Source: Apiospora phragmitis (taxonomy: Eukaryota; Ascomycota; Sordariomycetes; Amphisphaeriales; Apiosporaceae). From it: a stretch of 64,000 bases of DNA. The stretch is taken from assembly GCA_038363925.1 (NCBI GenBank), contig JAQQWL010000016.1, positions 806,001-870,000 of the forward strand. Direction: 5' to 3'. Shown piece after piece: positions 24,125 through 35,577 of the stretch (positions are counted from its first letter, which is position 1; every line of letters starts with the position of its first letter). Made by a program: the position numbers and the translations under genes. The notes under the pieces are model-generated. The model was not told where the DNA came from, did no database searches, and worked only from the letters and a program-made list of their open reading frames with translations.

Positions 24125-24940
24125 AGAGGGAGCGCGATTGCCTGGCTGGCTGATCGATCGTTCGCGGTCCCGCGGGCTTGTTTCCTCCTTGGTGGTGTCG
24201 AATACAACAAGAAGGGGATAGGCAATCCCTGAGCGCTTGTCGCATGTGGCCTGGCTCCAGGGACAGCTTCCTATCAGGACCACCGGCTTGAGCTTGGTCG
24301 TTGTTCGACTGCGTACGGTGACGATGGATCGATGCCCAGAATAGCCCGCGAATATTCGGCGTCGTATGAAGAGGCCGAAAAATCCAATCCTTCGCATGTG
24401 GTCCAGAAAAATATACGAGCTACCCTTATTCGAGGGTTGATGGGCAAGGGCAAGGAGGTCGAATAGGGGTAGCTCGTATGTCCAAAAACCAAAGATGGCA
24501 GAGCATCTATGATAAGTTCAGCTCACCTATATTTGAGGTGATATAAAGCAATGGGATAGCTGGCTTCCACGAAAGGGACGGCCGCGATACTAAGACACTT
24601 GGAGGGTTTACAAGGCGGTGCCTACAAGGCTGTGCCAACAACGCGGGACTGCTCCAGCTTGCTACAATGCGGCTGACATACGCCAAACAAGCCGTTGTTG
24701 TCACTCAAAAGCCGGTATGACAAGAAGAGGGGAGTTACAGGTTAGTGTCACGTTTCCTCTCGCTCGTACACGCCCTGAGCAGCTTGCCTGCCTGTCCAAC
24801 TCAGGAGAGGGACCCCATCAGAACAGCAGAGAGGAAAAGGGTTGGATGTACTTTCATTAGGCCGCCAAAACATAGAAACATATCTACAGAATGCCCTTCC
24901 TGCACACTAAGAGCCAGCTTCCGGGGACAGAAGCATTTGA
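24125..24940. other. Intergenic, includes a large hairpin
   Basis: No gene is recognised. The 21-bp inverted repeat at 24413-24479 is listed separately. Confidence 0.5.
24413..24479. repeat. 21-bp inverted repeat with one mismatch (hairpin)
   Basis: The arm 24413-24433 (ATACGAGCTACCC then TTATTCGA) is the reverse complement of 24459-24479 except for one base, with a 25-nt loop. No flanking target-site duplication or transposase was seen. Confidence 0.85.
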
Positions 24941-25939
24941 CTAGCCGCCCCCTAAACAGGGATCCGGCAGCTCCACGCCGGTTGTCCAAGCGAAGAAGTC
25001 CGCTAAGATGAACAGCCACGCCCGCGCTACCGGGTTCCCGTAGCAGAGCGTATGGTATGACTCACCCGCCTTCTCGGCATACACCAAGTACTGTTTCCAC
25101 GAGGGAACCGTTAAAAACCCCACCGTCGTCTGTTGCTTCGCCACCGCATTCCCGGTCTCTTTCTCCTCATGCTTGCCCGCCTCTACCGGAATCTCCGCAT
25201 CCTCATCCTTGGCATTATCGTCGTCACCGTGGGTATCACCACGCGACTTTTGGAACAGACTGTGCCGCGCCTTGTTCTTACACTGGTGGTATTGACCGAA
25301 CCTGTCGTAGCCTTTCCAGTCTGGTGTTGCGCCCTCGGATTTTGGCCAGTGGAAATAGTGGTACTCGCAGCGGTCCAGCGCAACGGAGAGCGCCTCGTAC
25401 GCGGCCTTGATGAGGCGCATCCTCACCGCGGTCGCCTCCTGGAGCTTTTGCTTATTGCTCTCACTATCGCCGCCGGAGTTCGCGGTAGAAGTAGCGCGTC
25501 TCTTGACTTTGTCCGGATGGTGGATGCGTGCCTGGCGATGGTACGCGGCGCGGACTTCGCGGTCCGTGGCGTTGGGGTTGATGTTCAATATGGCGTAGTA
25601 GTTGGGCGGCGGCGCTTTGGGCCTCAAGGGTCGCGCGAATCCGGGACGACGGCCGCCAAAGGGCGGCGGCTGCTGCATGAACAGCTGGTGGAACATGGCG
25701 ACGCCGACGAGGAGGACGAATGTCAAGAAGATGACTTCGCCGAGGAAGGTCCAGCTGCAAATGTACATGAGCCACCTGGAGGATCGCCTCGGTTTCCTTG
25801 GCAGCTCCTGTGTTTCGTGGTCGCTACTGGAACCCTCGATAGCAGCATCGTTACTACCACTGTCCACGTCATCATCGCTAGGGTCACTTTGTTCAGGGCC
25901 GGTACGTTTTCTCGCGTTGCTAGACGGGTTGTGTTCCAT
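24941..25939 (-). CDS. Membrane-anchored J-domain (DnaJ/Hsp40) protein
   Basis: A single exon encodes 332 residues. The first 50 residues are acidic and Ser-rich. One transmembrane helix (about residues 60-85, TFLGEVIFLTFVLLVGVAMF) follows a basic KPRRSSR patch. The J domain (about 113-190) starts NYYAILNINPNATDREVRAA and has the essential HPD motif in ARIHHPDKVK, with a longer than usual loop before helix IV. J domains stimulate ATP hydrolysis by Hsp70. The position beside a single helix suggests action at a membrane, perhaps the ER. The C-terminal third (LTVPSWKQYLVYAEKAGESY) has no recognised domain but ends in a hydrophobic segment. The long open frame on the opposite strand is a shadow. 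Intact, no intron. Confidence 0.85.
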   Translation of the reverse strand: MEHNPSSNARKRTGPEQSDPSDDDVDSGSNDAAIEGSSSDHETQELPRKPRRSSRWLMYICSWTFLGEVIFLTFVLLVGVAMFHQLFMQQPPPFGGRRPGFARPLRPKAPPPNYYAILNINPNATDREVRAAYHRQARIHHPDKVKRRATSTANSGGDSESNKQKLQEATAVRMRLIKAAYEALSVALDRCEYHYFHWPKSEGATPDWKGYDRFGQYHQCKNKARHSLFQKSRGDTHGDDDNAKDEDAEIPVEAGKHEEKETGNAVAKQQTTVGFLTVPSWKQYLVYAEKAGESYHTLCYGNPVARAWLFILADFFAWTTGVELPDPCLGGG

Positions 25940-26469
25940 TGTGACAGTGTCTTCTTCATCATATAATCGGCTGTATCACAGTCCGCTGTAGCAAAGCCTG
26001 ATAATCCTTGTAGAGGAATATTGACAAAAAGGACCCGATGTTAGATATTTTTTAAGTTGGGCCTTTCATATAAGTTACAAGTTATGATAGCATGCCCTTT
26101 GTCGTTGGTTGCCGGTCTTTCACCCTTCGAGAAGTTCCTTTGATTGAGAACACAATCGACCTGCCTTGCCTGATCTCTGCTCGCTTTGTTCATCTCGCGA
26201 ACTCTAGAACTATCGAGTGAAACAAGTAGGCTGTGGACTGGAAGTATCACCTCGTCCTTGACTGCGTGAGCCAGCTTGCTAGGCGCCACCCCGACTACGG
26301 GCAACGAGGATGGGATCACGCGAAAGCCAGTTTATTAGACTTTGTCTACTAGTACCTACTATAGGACAGATGCATAGCGCTTCATTGGATGCTCCAGGGG
26401 GGAACCCGATTCTACATGCTGTGTAACAACAGCCAATCGGAGCAGTACGGGAGCAGCCGCAAGAATTCG
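25940..26469. other. Intergenic, upstream of the J-domain gene
   Basis: No gene is recognised. It may contain the lost 5' part of the oxidoreductase relic that follows, but no GroES-like N-terminal domain can be read on the plus strand. Confidence 0.4.
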
Positions 26470-27024
26470 GCTGAGAGGCTGCGGCCACGGTGCCGCTGAG
26501 CACACTGACGACATGGCAGGCGCTGTTCGCGCACGGGGGCTTGAGGAAGGAGCTGATGATGTCGGCCACGTCGACCATGGACGGTCGAAGCAGCGGCGGC
26601 GGGGTTCCGCCCAAGAACAACGAAAGCGGCGGAGGCTCGACCCCGAGGAAGAAAAGAATCTTGGTCACGGTGGCCTCGGCGTCTTCGCCGCGCATTCCGC
26701 GAGGCGTGTAGATGCTTACGTGGTCGCTACCTGCGGGTCAGGCAGCGTCGAATCCTTGCGCAGGCTAGGCCCGCGGACGAGGTATTGGACTGTAAGGAAG
26801 TAAATTTCCGGGCATTGGTACAGGTGGACGTTAAGAAAGACCGGAAGTTCGACTTCGTCTTTGATTGCGTGGGCGGTAATACGCTGGAGTCGGAGTCAAG
26901 TAGCGGTATCAGCGATAGGGTCCGGACCGAGTTCTCCATAGTCGAAGCGCACTTCGAACAGCTGGATAAGGAGGGTACGACATTCATAGATATGGGACTG
27001 TCTACGACGGTGCCTTCAAGCTAG
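26470..27024 (+). pseudogene. Relic of a medium-chain (MDR) zinc-less alcohol dehydrogenase/quinone oxidoreductase
   Basis: Three neighbouring frames spell parts of an MDR oxidoreductase in the right order: AATVPLSTLTTWQALFAHGG and RILVT in the first, GGLGVFAAHSARR and DAYVVATCGSGSVESLRRLG in the second (the Rossmann nucleotide-binding part), and ADEVLDCKEVNF with KFDFVFDCVGGNTLE in the third. Each switch is a -1 shift, near GG at 26669-26670 and near CCC at 26770-26772. The GroES-like N-terminal half is absent, and after CVGG the sequence passes quickly to TEFSIVEAHFEQLDK, suggesting an internal loss of about 50 residues before a stop at 27022-27024. The frame shifts alone could be sequence errors as elsewhere, but the missing ends make a decayed gene more likely. 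Confidence 0.65.
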
Positions 27025-27391
27025 AACATCATGCACGAGCTTTCTACAAAGTCCATAGTGGACATGTCAGGGGCAAGTTCATGTTGCCGATAGGCGAGTG
27101 AAATAACAAATACTACACAGACTAGCAATACTTCGCAGGTATTTTCTTGACTGTTTATTTATTTGGCAACTGTCCTTTTTTGCTACTGATCGTATAGTCT
27201 AGTCTACTGCTTCAGATTAAGTGGGAGCTTATTCTTTTTCGGCTTACTTTACCAGTGCTATAGACATTGCATCTCACGGTAGTTCTCTTCCTGAGATAAG
27301 GAGATTGCGTATGGTGAGTACAATCTGAAATATGACCAACGCCTCTCCTCTCTTATCTGGGTTGGTGATGTTATTTACTGCCGGCCATGTC
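27025..27391. other. Intergenic, 3' side of kynurenine formamidase
   Basis: AT-rich (for example TTTATTTATTTGG near 27155). No gene is recognised. Confidence 0.5.
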
Positions 27392-28332
27392 CTATGCATA
27401 AATCGCTTTGATAGTCTCCGCGATCAAGCGGGCAACATGCTGCCCATCCTGCCAAACACCGTCATGCGAGCCTTTCATGTCCTTGAACACCAAGTGATTG
27501 ACCTTGTCTTTCTCCAGCACCTGGGCCATACCCTCGAGCTCTGCTGCGTCCACGAGCTCGTCATCAGGCGACCGCCCGAGCACGGCGACTTTACCTTCCT
27601 TCCAGTGCGACTTGAAGCCGTCGGTGTATTTCATGGGCGAGGCGCGGTCCCAGGTGGACGGGTCCCCGAAGGCGGCGGTAATGAAGCCGGCGTAGCCGGG
27701 GCCGAAGCGATCCACGAGTCCCCGGAGGTCGTAGATGCCCTGAACCCCTACGACGGCCTTGGGCAGCTCCATGCCTGACGGCACCGTGGCGCCCATCAGC
27801 ATTTGATAGGCCATGGTGGCGCCCGCCGAGTGGCCGACGACTATGTAATCGCTGTCGAAGCCATAAGACTGCTGCAGAAATTGCAGAGCAGACCAGACAT
27901 CTCGGAGGTGGTCCGGATGAATCGCATTCCGCAACTTCTCGGGCGGGGTAGGCAGGGTCTTGCGGGAACTCCGGGTGCGGGCTCAACCGATAGTCGATCG
28001 AGGCGTACCCAGCCACCCTGGAGCTCTCGGCCAAGGCGTGGAAGTGATTTAAAGTCGGCATGAAGTCCAGGTGAGTCTTGCGTGGGTCGCGCCACGCGCC
28101 GCCGTGTAGATAGCTGAGCCCGGCATTAGAAAAGGGCTCTGTCAGACATACGGCTATATGCAATACAGGCCATGCTTGGCGATATGTAGTCTTATGTTAC
28201 ACACAACTCTACTTACATGATCCAGGTCTTGCCCGCCAATTTACTTTCATTTCCACTCCTCCAGAGGCCTATCGTCTGGAGATCATGGGGGCCATACTTG
28301 GTTGTGTCATATTGCAGCGCTGACGAAGCCAT
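27392..28332 (-). CDS. bna7: Kynurenine formamidase (N-formylkynurenine formamidase)
   Basis: This enzyme hydrolyses N-formyl-L-kynurenine to kynurenine and formate in tryptophan degradation and de novo NAD synthesis. Exon 1 (28332-28217) encodes MASSALQYDTTKYGPHDLQT and ends in phase 2; a 103-bp intron (28216-28114, donor GTAAGT, acceptor CAG) is followed by exon 2 starting IYLHGGAWRDP. HGGAW is the family's oxyanion motif. The triad is visible: Ser in GHSAGA, Asp in SPDDELV and His in GSHDGVW. YRLSPHPEFPQDPA and HPDHLRDVW are also conserved. The C4 run on the coding strand (27945-27948) carries one base too many: removing it joins SPHPEFPQDPAYP to PEKLRNAIHPDHL and gives 278 residues, the usual size. 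It lies next to the oxidoreductase relic. Confidence 0.85.
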
Positions 28333-31302
28333 CACTCAGCGAAAGCGATGCGAACTACCCTCCCCAAAGACTCAATATGTATGAAGATCGCTTCAAATTG
28401 GGTGAATAGGAGAAAAGGATGGGGTGCAATGGTTCGTGCGAAATAACGTTTTATTAGAGATGTTTGGACCGGATTCAGTGAATGGATGGTTTGTCCGGCG
28501 GAGAAAAAGAGCATGGACCGGAGCTATGCGGGGGCGGACTGTCCGCAACTCGGTAGGCGGAAGGATGCGGAAGACGGGACGGGTCAACGATATCGACTGT
28601 ATCTGGCCCAGCAGAGGCGCCCCTAGACCTCAACGCAATAGAGTAACGCATGGCAGCTGTATACTGGTCATTGCAAGGGAATAAGAGAAGAGTAGAGAAA
28701 AACATGAGCTAAAACGGAGTAAGTCCAATTGACCGCAACTTCAACTTCCTCACCAACAATCTTATTTCCACGTCGAAATCTACAGTATGCGGAAGATGCC
28801 GACCACCGACCATCATCCCCTGGCCCAGGGCTCTCAACTACCGCCAGTAATATGGAGACTCTGATATATTAACTGGATCGTCACAAGCTATGTCGGTATT
28901 GCAAAGTACGAGTTCCACACTACTTTATGTAGTTAGCTTTAGATGAGACGATGTAACGAGAAACATCTGGCGAGCCAGCTTCCCGATCCGGCACCATGGT
29001 CCACCGGTGCTTGTCCAGTCCTGTCAGAAATGCATCACACAAGCATACTCGGCCGTCGGGAGTCGGCGAGTCGGCTGGTTGATCGCTTCATGCTGTTGAC
29101 TGACTCGCCTGTTCGCACGGACACGACAAGCCATTCCGAGGCCCTGGGTCGAGTTTCGCCAAGAAGTAATGCAAACTTGACAGCTCTGTGTGTTGGGCCA
29201 ACCTGCGCGCTGGAACACCGTGTCGTCCGGAACTGGCATTGTTCACCGTAGAGGTATGAGCTACTGCAACACAGCAATATCGGATTGAGAACCGACGGTC
29301 CATGGAAGGATTTGGTCATAGCGGTCTCTCTTGGTTCTTGGTGGAGTAGATGGGGGCTCGGAAACCAGTACCGATCTTCACTTATTCGACGACAATACTA
29401 CAGTACATACAAAAGGGCACCAGGATCTCAGCCAGAATGGCACCTAGTATGGCACGATTGACGGCTCTGACGCTTCGGAAACCGCATGCGTGGTGAAGGA
29501 TTTTGAGAACATACCCTCCCTAGCGCACGTCGACATGCGCCGCACGTGGGTGCGCATTGCTGTCGCAGGATTTGAGACACGATCTACTTTTATACCTGCT
29601 GTGGCATTCCTATGATCAGCGGCGGCTGAGCCCGTATGGTGAGTGAAGTGGTTTGGTCTAGTATGTAGGACAAGTGACAACCTGGAAGACTAGGCTTCCC
29701 AGCATCTAGAGAGGATTTTTCCGGGCGGAGGGAGGAGGGAGGGAGCAGGAGGGGTTGTTCTTGTTGCGACCTGACGATACCACAGGCGACGCAATACTAC
29801 TGCATACAGCACAACAGCAGCCAACAGCCAGCAAGAGATGTGAAACAAGCGACAGCCAGTGTTGGCTCATTTCACCTCAGAAACTAATGTTAGGTAGTCT
29901 GGTGGGGCCTGTACAGAAAGAGCAACCCCCCTAGAGGGTTACACTAATAGGGGGGTCAAAGCGGACTTGGTTGCTGGGCGGGCTGGGCAGGTACGAGATG
30001 CACCCGCTATGTTCCTTTCAATATCAAAACTGGAAAGATGCTGCTAATAGGACGTACCCGTGCAAAATGCCATCATTCCTATTGCTGCACAGTCGCTGAG
30101 CAATTCCCACGAGAGCTTCATGCAGAGACAGCCACCGTCTCTTCCTTCAAGTCATCCAATGTCGAAGCATCGACTATGTGTGCTGCTGCAAGGGATGTGA
30201 TAGGCATACATGTTATTCCTGCAGGTCCTTTCAGATGCATGCACGCACTCTGGTGGGTGGCGGAATATTCTTTAGCGTGAAACTCGACTTACACATCCTG
30301 TTCTAATCCAACTGCTGTGAATGTTGAATCCTTTAAAGCTGAATGACACCGAAACAGCTACTCCCCAGCATCCGAGATCTTGTCGACGTTTGCGGTCTCG
30401 CCCTGGCTGCTGCTTCAACCCAACGACAGTGGCATGTAGTTGGTGTTGGAGAAGATTACCAACAACCGGGGCACATTTACAAGCTCAAGTTTGGCCCTCG
30501 TATTAGTTTATCGGAAGGCCAGTATCATAGCTGTCAACCTCAACTCGGGCCACGGCAGCGGCCAGAACATAGCAGAGCATATGTACGGAGTAGGTGGCCG
30601 AAGGGTCGGACAGTGTTGACACAGTACTGGCCAAGCATCCCAGTATCTCGACCAATCACCTACACCCGGGGCAAATATTGCATAAGAGCGCCTGCATGCC
30701 GACAGGGAAGACGGCTTTCTCAAAGCAACACACCTACAGCTAGACAGCCATCCACTTTCTCCTGGATCTTTTGCCTTTCCTATGCTAGTTAGCTAGCTCA
30801 CCGGCCAGTAGAACCGGCACAGATGCTGGAAAGAGTGACCAAGGGCGCCTCCCGGCCTACCGACGCACACCCACGCGAGCCCTGCACAAGTAGCATCCCG
30901 ACGCAAAGATGTGCAGCGACAGCTTCAGGCAAAAAGCGCTATGATCATCCAGATTGGCCCCTTTGCAGGGTGTCTCCCTGACAAGCTCCATACTATCTGC
31001 TACCCCTTCTAGGACAAGGTCTCCCGGCACGGCGTCTTTCTGCTTGTACATGCTATAGCCATGGTCCCTCTTCTTCACCACATGGCTGGCATGGGCCTGT
31101 CATGGATTCCACTCGCCTGGGACCATCCACCATCCTTTCCCATGCATCTACTTCCCCGGGTTGCTCTAGACTATATGTAGGTATGGGGGTGCCATACTTC
31201 CTTTTCTTTCCTATAAGCTTTACATTGTCTCGTCGTCGCCCTCCCCCCCCGGCTCCCCTAGATCGGTGCAACAATCTCATCGAAAACAAGATCCAACATC
31301 AG
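28333..31302. other. Gene-poor region of 3 kb
   Basis: No gene is recognised on either strand. A purine-rich GGAGGGAGGAGGGAGGGAG tract lies near 29730-29750, and a perfect 9-bp inverted repeat of ACCCCCCTA lies at 29925-29956. The last 200 bases are pyrimidine-rich and probably promote the membrane protein gene at 31303. Confidence 0.5.
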
Positions 31303-32694
31303 ATGGCGGCCCAGGATCCCACCGTATCGACGGAAAACAATGGCTACGCCTTGATTGTCACGGCTATTGTCTTCTTAACCCTGACATGGATTTCTGTTTT
31401 CCTGAGGACATACGTAAGGGCGTACATGACGAAGGGATTCCAAGCAGATGACTGGCTCATGCTGATCGGTCAGGTGAGAACCACTTTACCCCTTGCCCTC
31501 TTGAGCACGAGACAGCTGACGGAGGACGACCTAGGTTATATTCAATATATCATGCTCTTTCATCATAGTCGGATACACGGCGGGCTTAGGCCGGCATAAT
31601 AAATCTCTCGACCAGCCAAGTGAGATTACGGCTCTCGAATACCAAGCCCTCGCTACGGCATCATATGTTTTGGACATGATGTTTATCAAGCTATCGATCG
31701 GCATCTTCCTTCTGCGACTCGCTACCCAGAAACGGTACCGGTATCTTATCTGGGGAAGCATCGTAGTCATCACCTTATGGAGCTTGGCATTGTTCTTCTG
31801 GAATGTATTTCAGTGCAACCCCGTCGAAGCCCAATGGGACTATACCATCCTTGAGCGAGACCCAACCGCCCACTGCGCGTCTGGCGACGAGATTGTCAAC
31901 GCCGCGTATGCCCTCTCCGTCATGAGCATCCTTTCCGATTGGTTATATGCTTTGATCCCGATCCCGATCGTCTGGAGCATCAAGATGACCACACAAGCGA
32001 AAATCACCGTGGTATTGATTTTGAGTATGGGCGTGTTTGCAAGCATTGCAACTTTGATCCGACTGAAATTCCTGAATGATCTTACAGACTTGAGTGACAT
32101 CCTTTGTAAGTCCCCATCTCGTTTTCACTGTAGCTCATGGGTGGGGTTCGACTAATATCTTTCCTACCAGTTGGTGGCACGGATTCCATGGTGTGGACGT
32201 TAGTCGAGCCCGGTGTGGCAATTGTGGCATCAAGTCTAGTCACCATTCGCCCGCTGCTGCGCTCGTGGAAGATCAAGGGCTTCACCTCGAGTGGGACCAG
32301 TAAGCAGACCGGACCTTTCAGCAAGGGACAGGCGAAATCGCGAACGAACCGATCGAACGGCAGAATGCCTGACTTTGTTTCCAGAGACGTCACACTGGTC
32401 GATATCGAATTAGGGCACTCGAAGCACGCAGCGTCAGACGATTTCGGCACCACGACCCATATCACTAGCCGCTCCAGGATGTCGTATATGTCGCGCATAT
32501 CGGAGAGGCCTAGCGGTAAGAGCCAAGTGTCCCGCGCGGATTCGACAGATGGCAGGCTCACTCGCCGCATCGAAGTCAGCAGTGAACCGTACACTCCTCA
32601 GTCGCCAGAAACAGCAGCAGATACCCGGGAGACATTTCTGGACGACGGGCAATCCCGGAGCTCTTCCACGTTAGAGCTCACGACAGACACGTAA
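31303..32694 (+). CDS. Fungal rhodopsin-domain (SAT4/Pth11-like) integral membrane protein
   Basis: Three exons (31303-31473, 31535-32105, 32171-32694) give 421 residues across introns of 61 and 65 bp with standard borders. Seven hydrophobic helices fill residues about 15-265. Family landmarks are LRTYVRAYMTKGFQADDWLM after helix 1, a GLGRHN loop after helix 2, LDMMFIKLSIGIFLLRL for helix 3, the cysteine-bearing NVFQCNPVEAQWD loop, SDWLYALIPIPIVWSIKM, VFASIATLIRLKFL and WTLVEPGVAIVASSL. The tail of about 150 residues is Ser/Arg-rich and cytoplasmic. Members of this large fungal family are candidate surface receptors, the best known relative being Pth11 of the rice blast fungus; the ligand here is unknown. 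There is no CFEM domain in front. Intact. Confidence 0.85.
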
Positions 32695-33926
32695 CAGGAT
32701 GGGATCAAAAACAATCAGTGAGGGGGTTCGTCGCGTCGATGACTGACCAGAAAATAAGAACAAGAAGAGAAGAAGAAAAAAGCCCGGAAAAAGAGAGAGA
32801 GCGTCACATCGCCTAATCTACAGTATATATCACTGTTGCACAGGAAAGTGGCATCGAACCAAAACGTCTAAATTACGATTGACTTGATGACAAGATTATT
32901 GCTCGCCTTTCTGGGGAGGAGAAAGCGGGTTGGCTGGCTGGCGTATAGGTAATCACAGATACCCCCTTTGGCTTCGGATTCCGAAGCTTCAAAACAAAAC
33001 GACATTTTTATTCTAAATCATTCCATGCCTGGAGAGAGTTGAAGCATGCTTCGCTCAAGTAGTCCCTTTCGTATCTTCTGCTTCCCCCCTCGCGTCGTCG
33101 TTAAACCTTTGTTCCTAACTGATTAAGTATGTTGCCCTCATTCATGATACCTAGTGCTGAGAAACGAATGACTTCGCATGTCCTCATTTACCCGGCAACA
33201 TGCTTTACCGATTCCAACTACCCAATTACCTATCTAGGCCGCAGGAACACTCCTTATCACTGGGCATAAGACTGCTGCTACCTTGGGCAGGGGTAAGCAA
33301 TACGCCAAGTCTTTCTGGTTGGTCGCTTTCCTCTTCCCAATTCCAGCCCCCTGGCACGTAAGGCAACGGAACCAAAAACTGTCATATACGTACCTCTTGA
33401 CACGTAGACGGGACGATAACACTATGCGTCAGTTATAGGTTGCCAACCACCCACACGGCTGGCCGCTGGGGTGAACCACCCTGGGCGCATGAAGTCCGAG
33501 TTCCATGTTGGGACGGGAAAGCTTCATCGGCCGAATAGCACACACAGACCAAAACACGATCGGTGTTGGCCGGATCGATGTCGAAGTGCATATGATACAG
33601 ATACTGTTTGTTTGACAAAGGCGTGTGATGCAAGCAATGAACGCCAGTAGTGTCGAATGCTCTATCCTTGCTAGGGAGCCTATTATCAGCATATATAGCC
33701 CTTACTCCATGATAAAGACTGCGTCCAACGTGATCAATTTGAGCTCCACGACAGACAATACGATTGACCAGTAGGGGGGTATCAAGTTCGGATTTGGTAT
33801 TTTCTTGCGAACAAGGCCTCTATGTAAAATTGCTTTGGTGTCTCCCGCTCTCCTGAAGCAGTCTAGCAGATGTAGTCAGAGCCATGTGCCATGCATGCGT
33901 GGGCGTCCTATCCTATAACAATTAGC
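32695..33926. other. Intergenic between convergent genes
   Basis: A purine-rich tract (AAGAACAAGAAGAGAAGAAG at 32756-32775) follows the membrane protein gene. No gene is recognised. Confidence 0.5.
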
Positions 33927-35577
33927 TTACAAACCTGACGGATCTGTTAAGCCATATTCCTCCAGATCTGGGTCCCAGTCCTCTTCTTCGTCTAGAATGG
34001 GTGCTGCCACGAATTTGTTGTACACGTTGCCCATACCAGTGGCTTTCCCCCTGCCCACCGGCTGCATCGTTCTCGGGATCGTCGACAATGATGGCAGTCG
34101 TCAAAAAGCCAGTTTCTGTCCCTAAGCGGAGCTCGTAAGGCATGCCACCCCAGTCCAGCTCGACCTTGCCGGACTTTCGCACATTCAACTTGCCGATAAA
34201 TCCGCCTTCGGCTGGCCAGGCCGATGCGGCCGATGCAGCTGTTTTGGCGCTCGCCTTGGCGCTCTTGTTGTTGTTTCCCGGAGTACTGTCGACCTCTACC
34301 AGATCGTCGTTCTCGGAAACCCTCGAGAGGGGAGGGGAGGATGGGAGGGAACTGGAACAGGTACAGACGGCCATCTCTTTCATGACCTTGCTCTTTGTCG
34401 CCAGGCTTTGAAACGTTCAGCTCTTCCATCAGCGCTCTGGTATCAGCGATGGAGAACTGGGTCTCCAGATCCTGCATGACCTTCTCGCGTTTCCTTTCCT
34501 TGGCCAACTCTCGTGCATCTAGCTCCTCTGGCTTGGGCTTCTTCTTCAGCTCTGGCGAGGGAGGTGCTTCTGGCTTGGCAGGGATTTTATCAATGTCCAT
34601 TGCATCTTCAATCTCTGTTCCAGGTTCCGCCTTGACCCTGACGTCTTGTGTATTCACAAGTGCAGCATGCCATAGCCCTTCGTCTTTGGCGGCGGATAGT
34701 TCAGCATCCTCGTCGCGTAACATCTCCGCGCGCAGATCAGTATAGGTCTCTTCGTCGTCGCTTTGCTGCTCTTCTGCCTCAAGCTCTGCGGATGTTGCTA
34801 CCTTGACGTCCTCGTTCTTGTGTTCTACACGTGGAATGCTGTAAGGCATCGAGCCAGACGACTTCTGAGAGCCACCGTAACTCGACTCAGGGGCTGCGTC
34901 GTCGCGCAGTTGATCGATGTTGACTCGTACATCGTTCGCGCGTCGGTCCATATATCTAGGGAAACCTTCTGGCTTTTGACCTCCTCTGAAGGCGGAACCT
35001 CCGGGTCCGCTTCTACCATAGCCGCTGTAGCCACCGGATGTGCCGCCGTACTTGACACCGTCTATTAAAGAGTTAGCGATCTACGTTTCAAGCGAGGATC
35101 CTATTTCGCATAAGGTAACGTACCAGCTGGGACTGCGGAGAAGGGACCATGGCCTGTGACGGTTCGCCTGACCATGCCGCCTCTTGAAGAGTCACCACCT
35201 CGGCCACCCCTGCCCCCTCTCCGGGCTCTTCGATCGGCATCGCGCTGCTCTCGCTCTTCCATTTTTATCTTGGCCGCCAGATCCTTTTCTCTTTGCTCCT
35301 CCAATTGTGCTCGGTCGCCAGAGTTGCGCCGTACCCTTCGGGGCTTGAACTTCGGTCCACCTGTAGTGCTGGGCGCTGGAGTAGCCGATTGCGAACCAGC
35401 GGCGCGGCGAGTGGCGCTCGAGGCAGAAACATCTTCCTGTGCTGTAGATGGCACGTCGGTTGCGCCGGTGTTGTCGCCATTATCCGAGGTTGCGACAGGT
35501 GTCGAGGCAGCAACGGTGCCTCCGCGGCCACCTCTGGCACCTCCCCTCACTCCAGCACGCGAACCACGAGGAGGCAT
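33927..35577 (-). CDS. rpc4: RNA polymerase III subunit RPC4 (Rpc53)
   Basis: RPC4 forms, with RPC5, the TFIIF-like dimer of RNA polymerase III, acting in initiation, termination and reinitiation on tRNA and 5S genes in the nucleus. Exon 1 (35577-35124) holds an RGG-rich start (MPPRGSRAGVRGGARGGRGG) and the conserved KFKPRRVRRN motif. A 62-bp intron (35123-35062) leads to exon 2, with YGGTSGGYSGYGRSG, an acidic Lys-rich middle, LYLFQFPPILP, and the C-terminal GFIGKLNVRKSGKVELDWGG typical of the family, then ATGMGNVYNKFVAAPI. Two +1 frameshifts break exon 2: in the C-rich tract at about 34327-34340 and in the five-base run at 34047-34051. Removing one base at each gives 528 residues to the stop at 33927. 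As the gene is essential and normally single-copy, sequence error is the likely cause. Confidence 0.9.

Noticed and set aside
25133..25966. 277-codon plus-strand open frame opposite the J-domain gene
   Set aside because: Covers the J-domain protein with HPD motif and transmembrane helix on the other strand, which is clearly the real gene.
26041..26319. Minus-strand frame reading VVGVAPSKLAHAVKDEV, similar to the GroES-like half of MDR enzymes
   Set aside because: Wrong strand for the oxidoreductase relic, weak similarity, and no further motif; most likely chance.
29925..29956. 9-bp inverted repeat ACCCCCCTA/TAGGGGGGT
   Set aside because: Short, low-complexity C/G runs; expected by chance in 64 kb.
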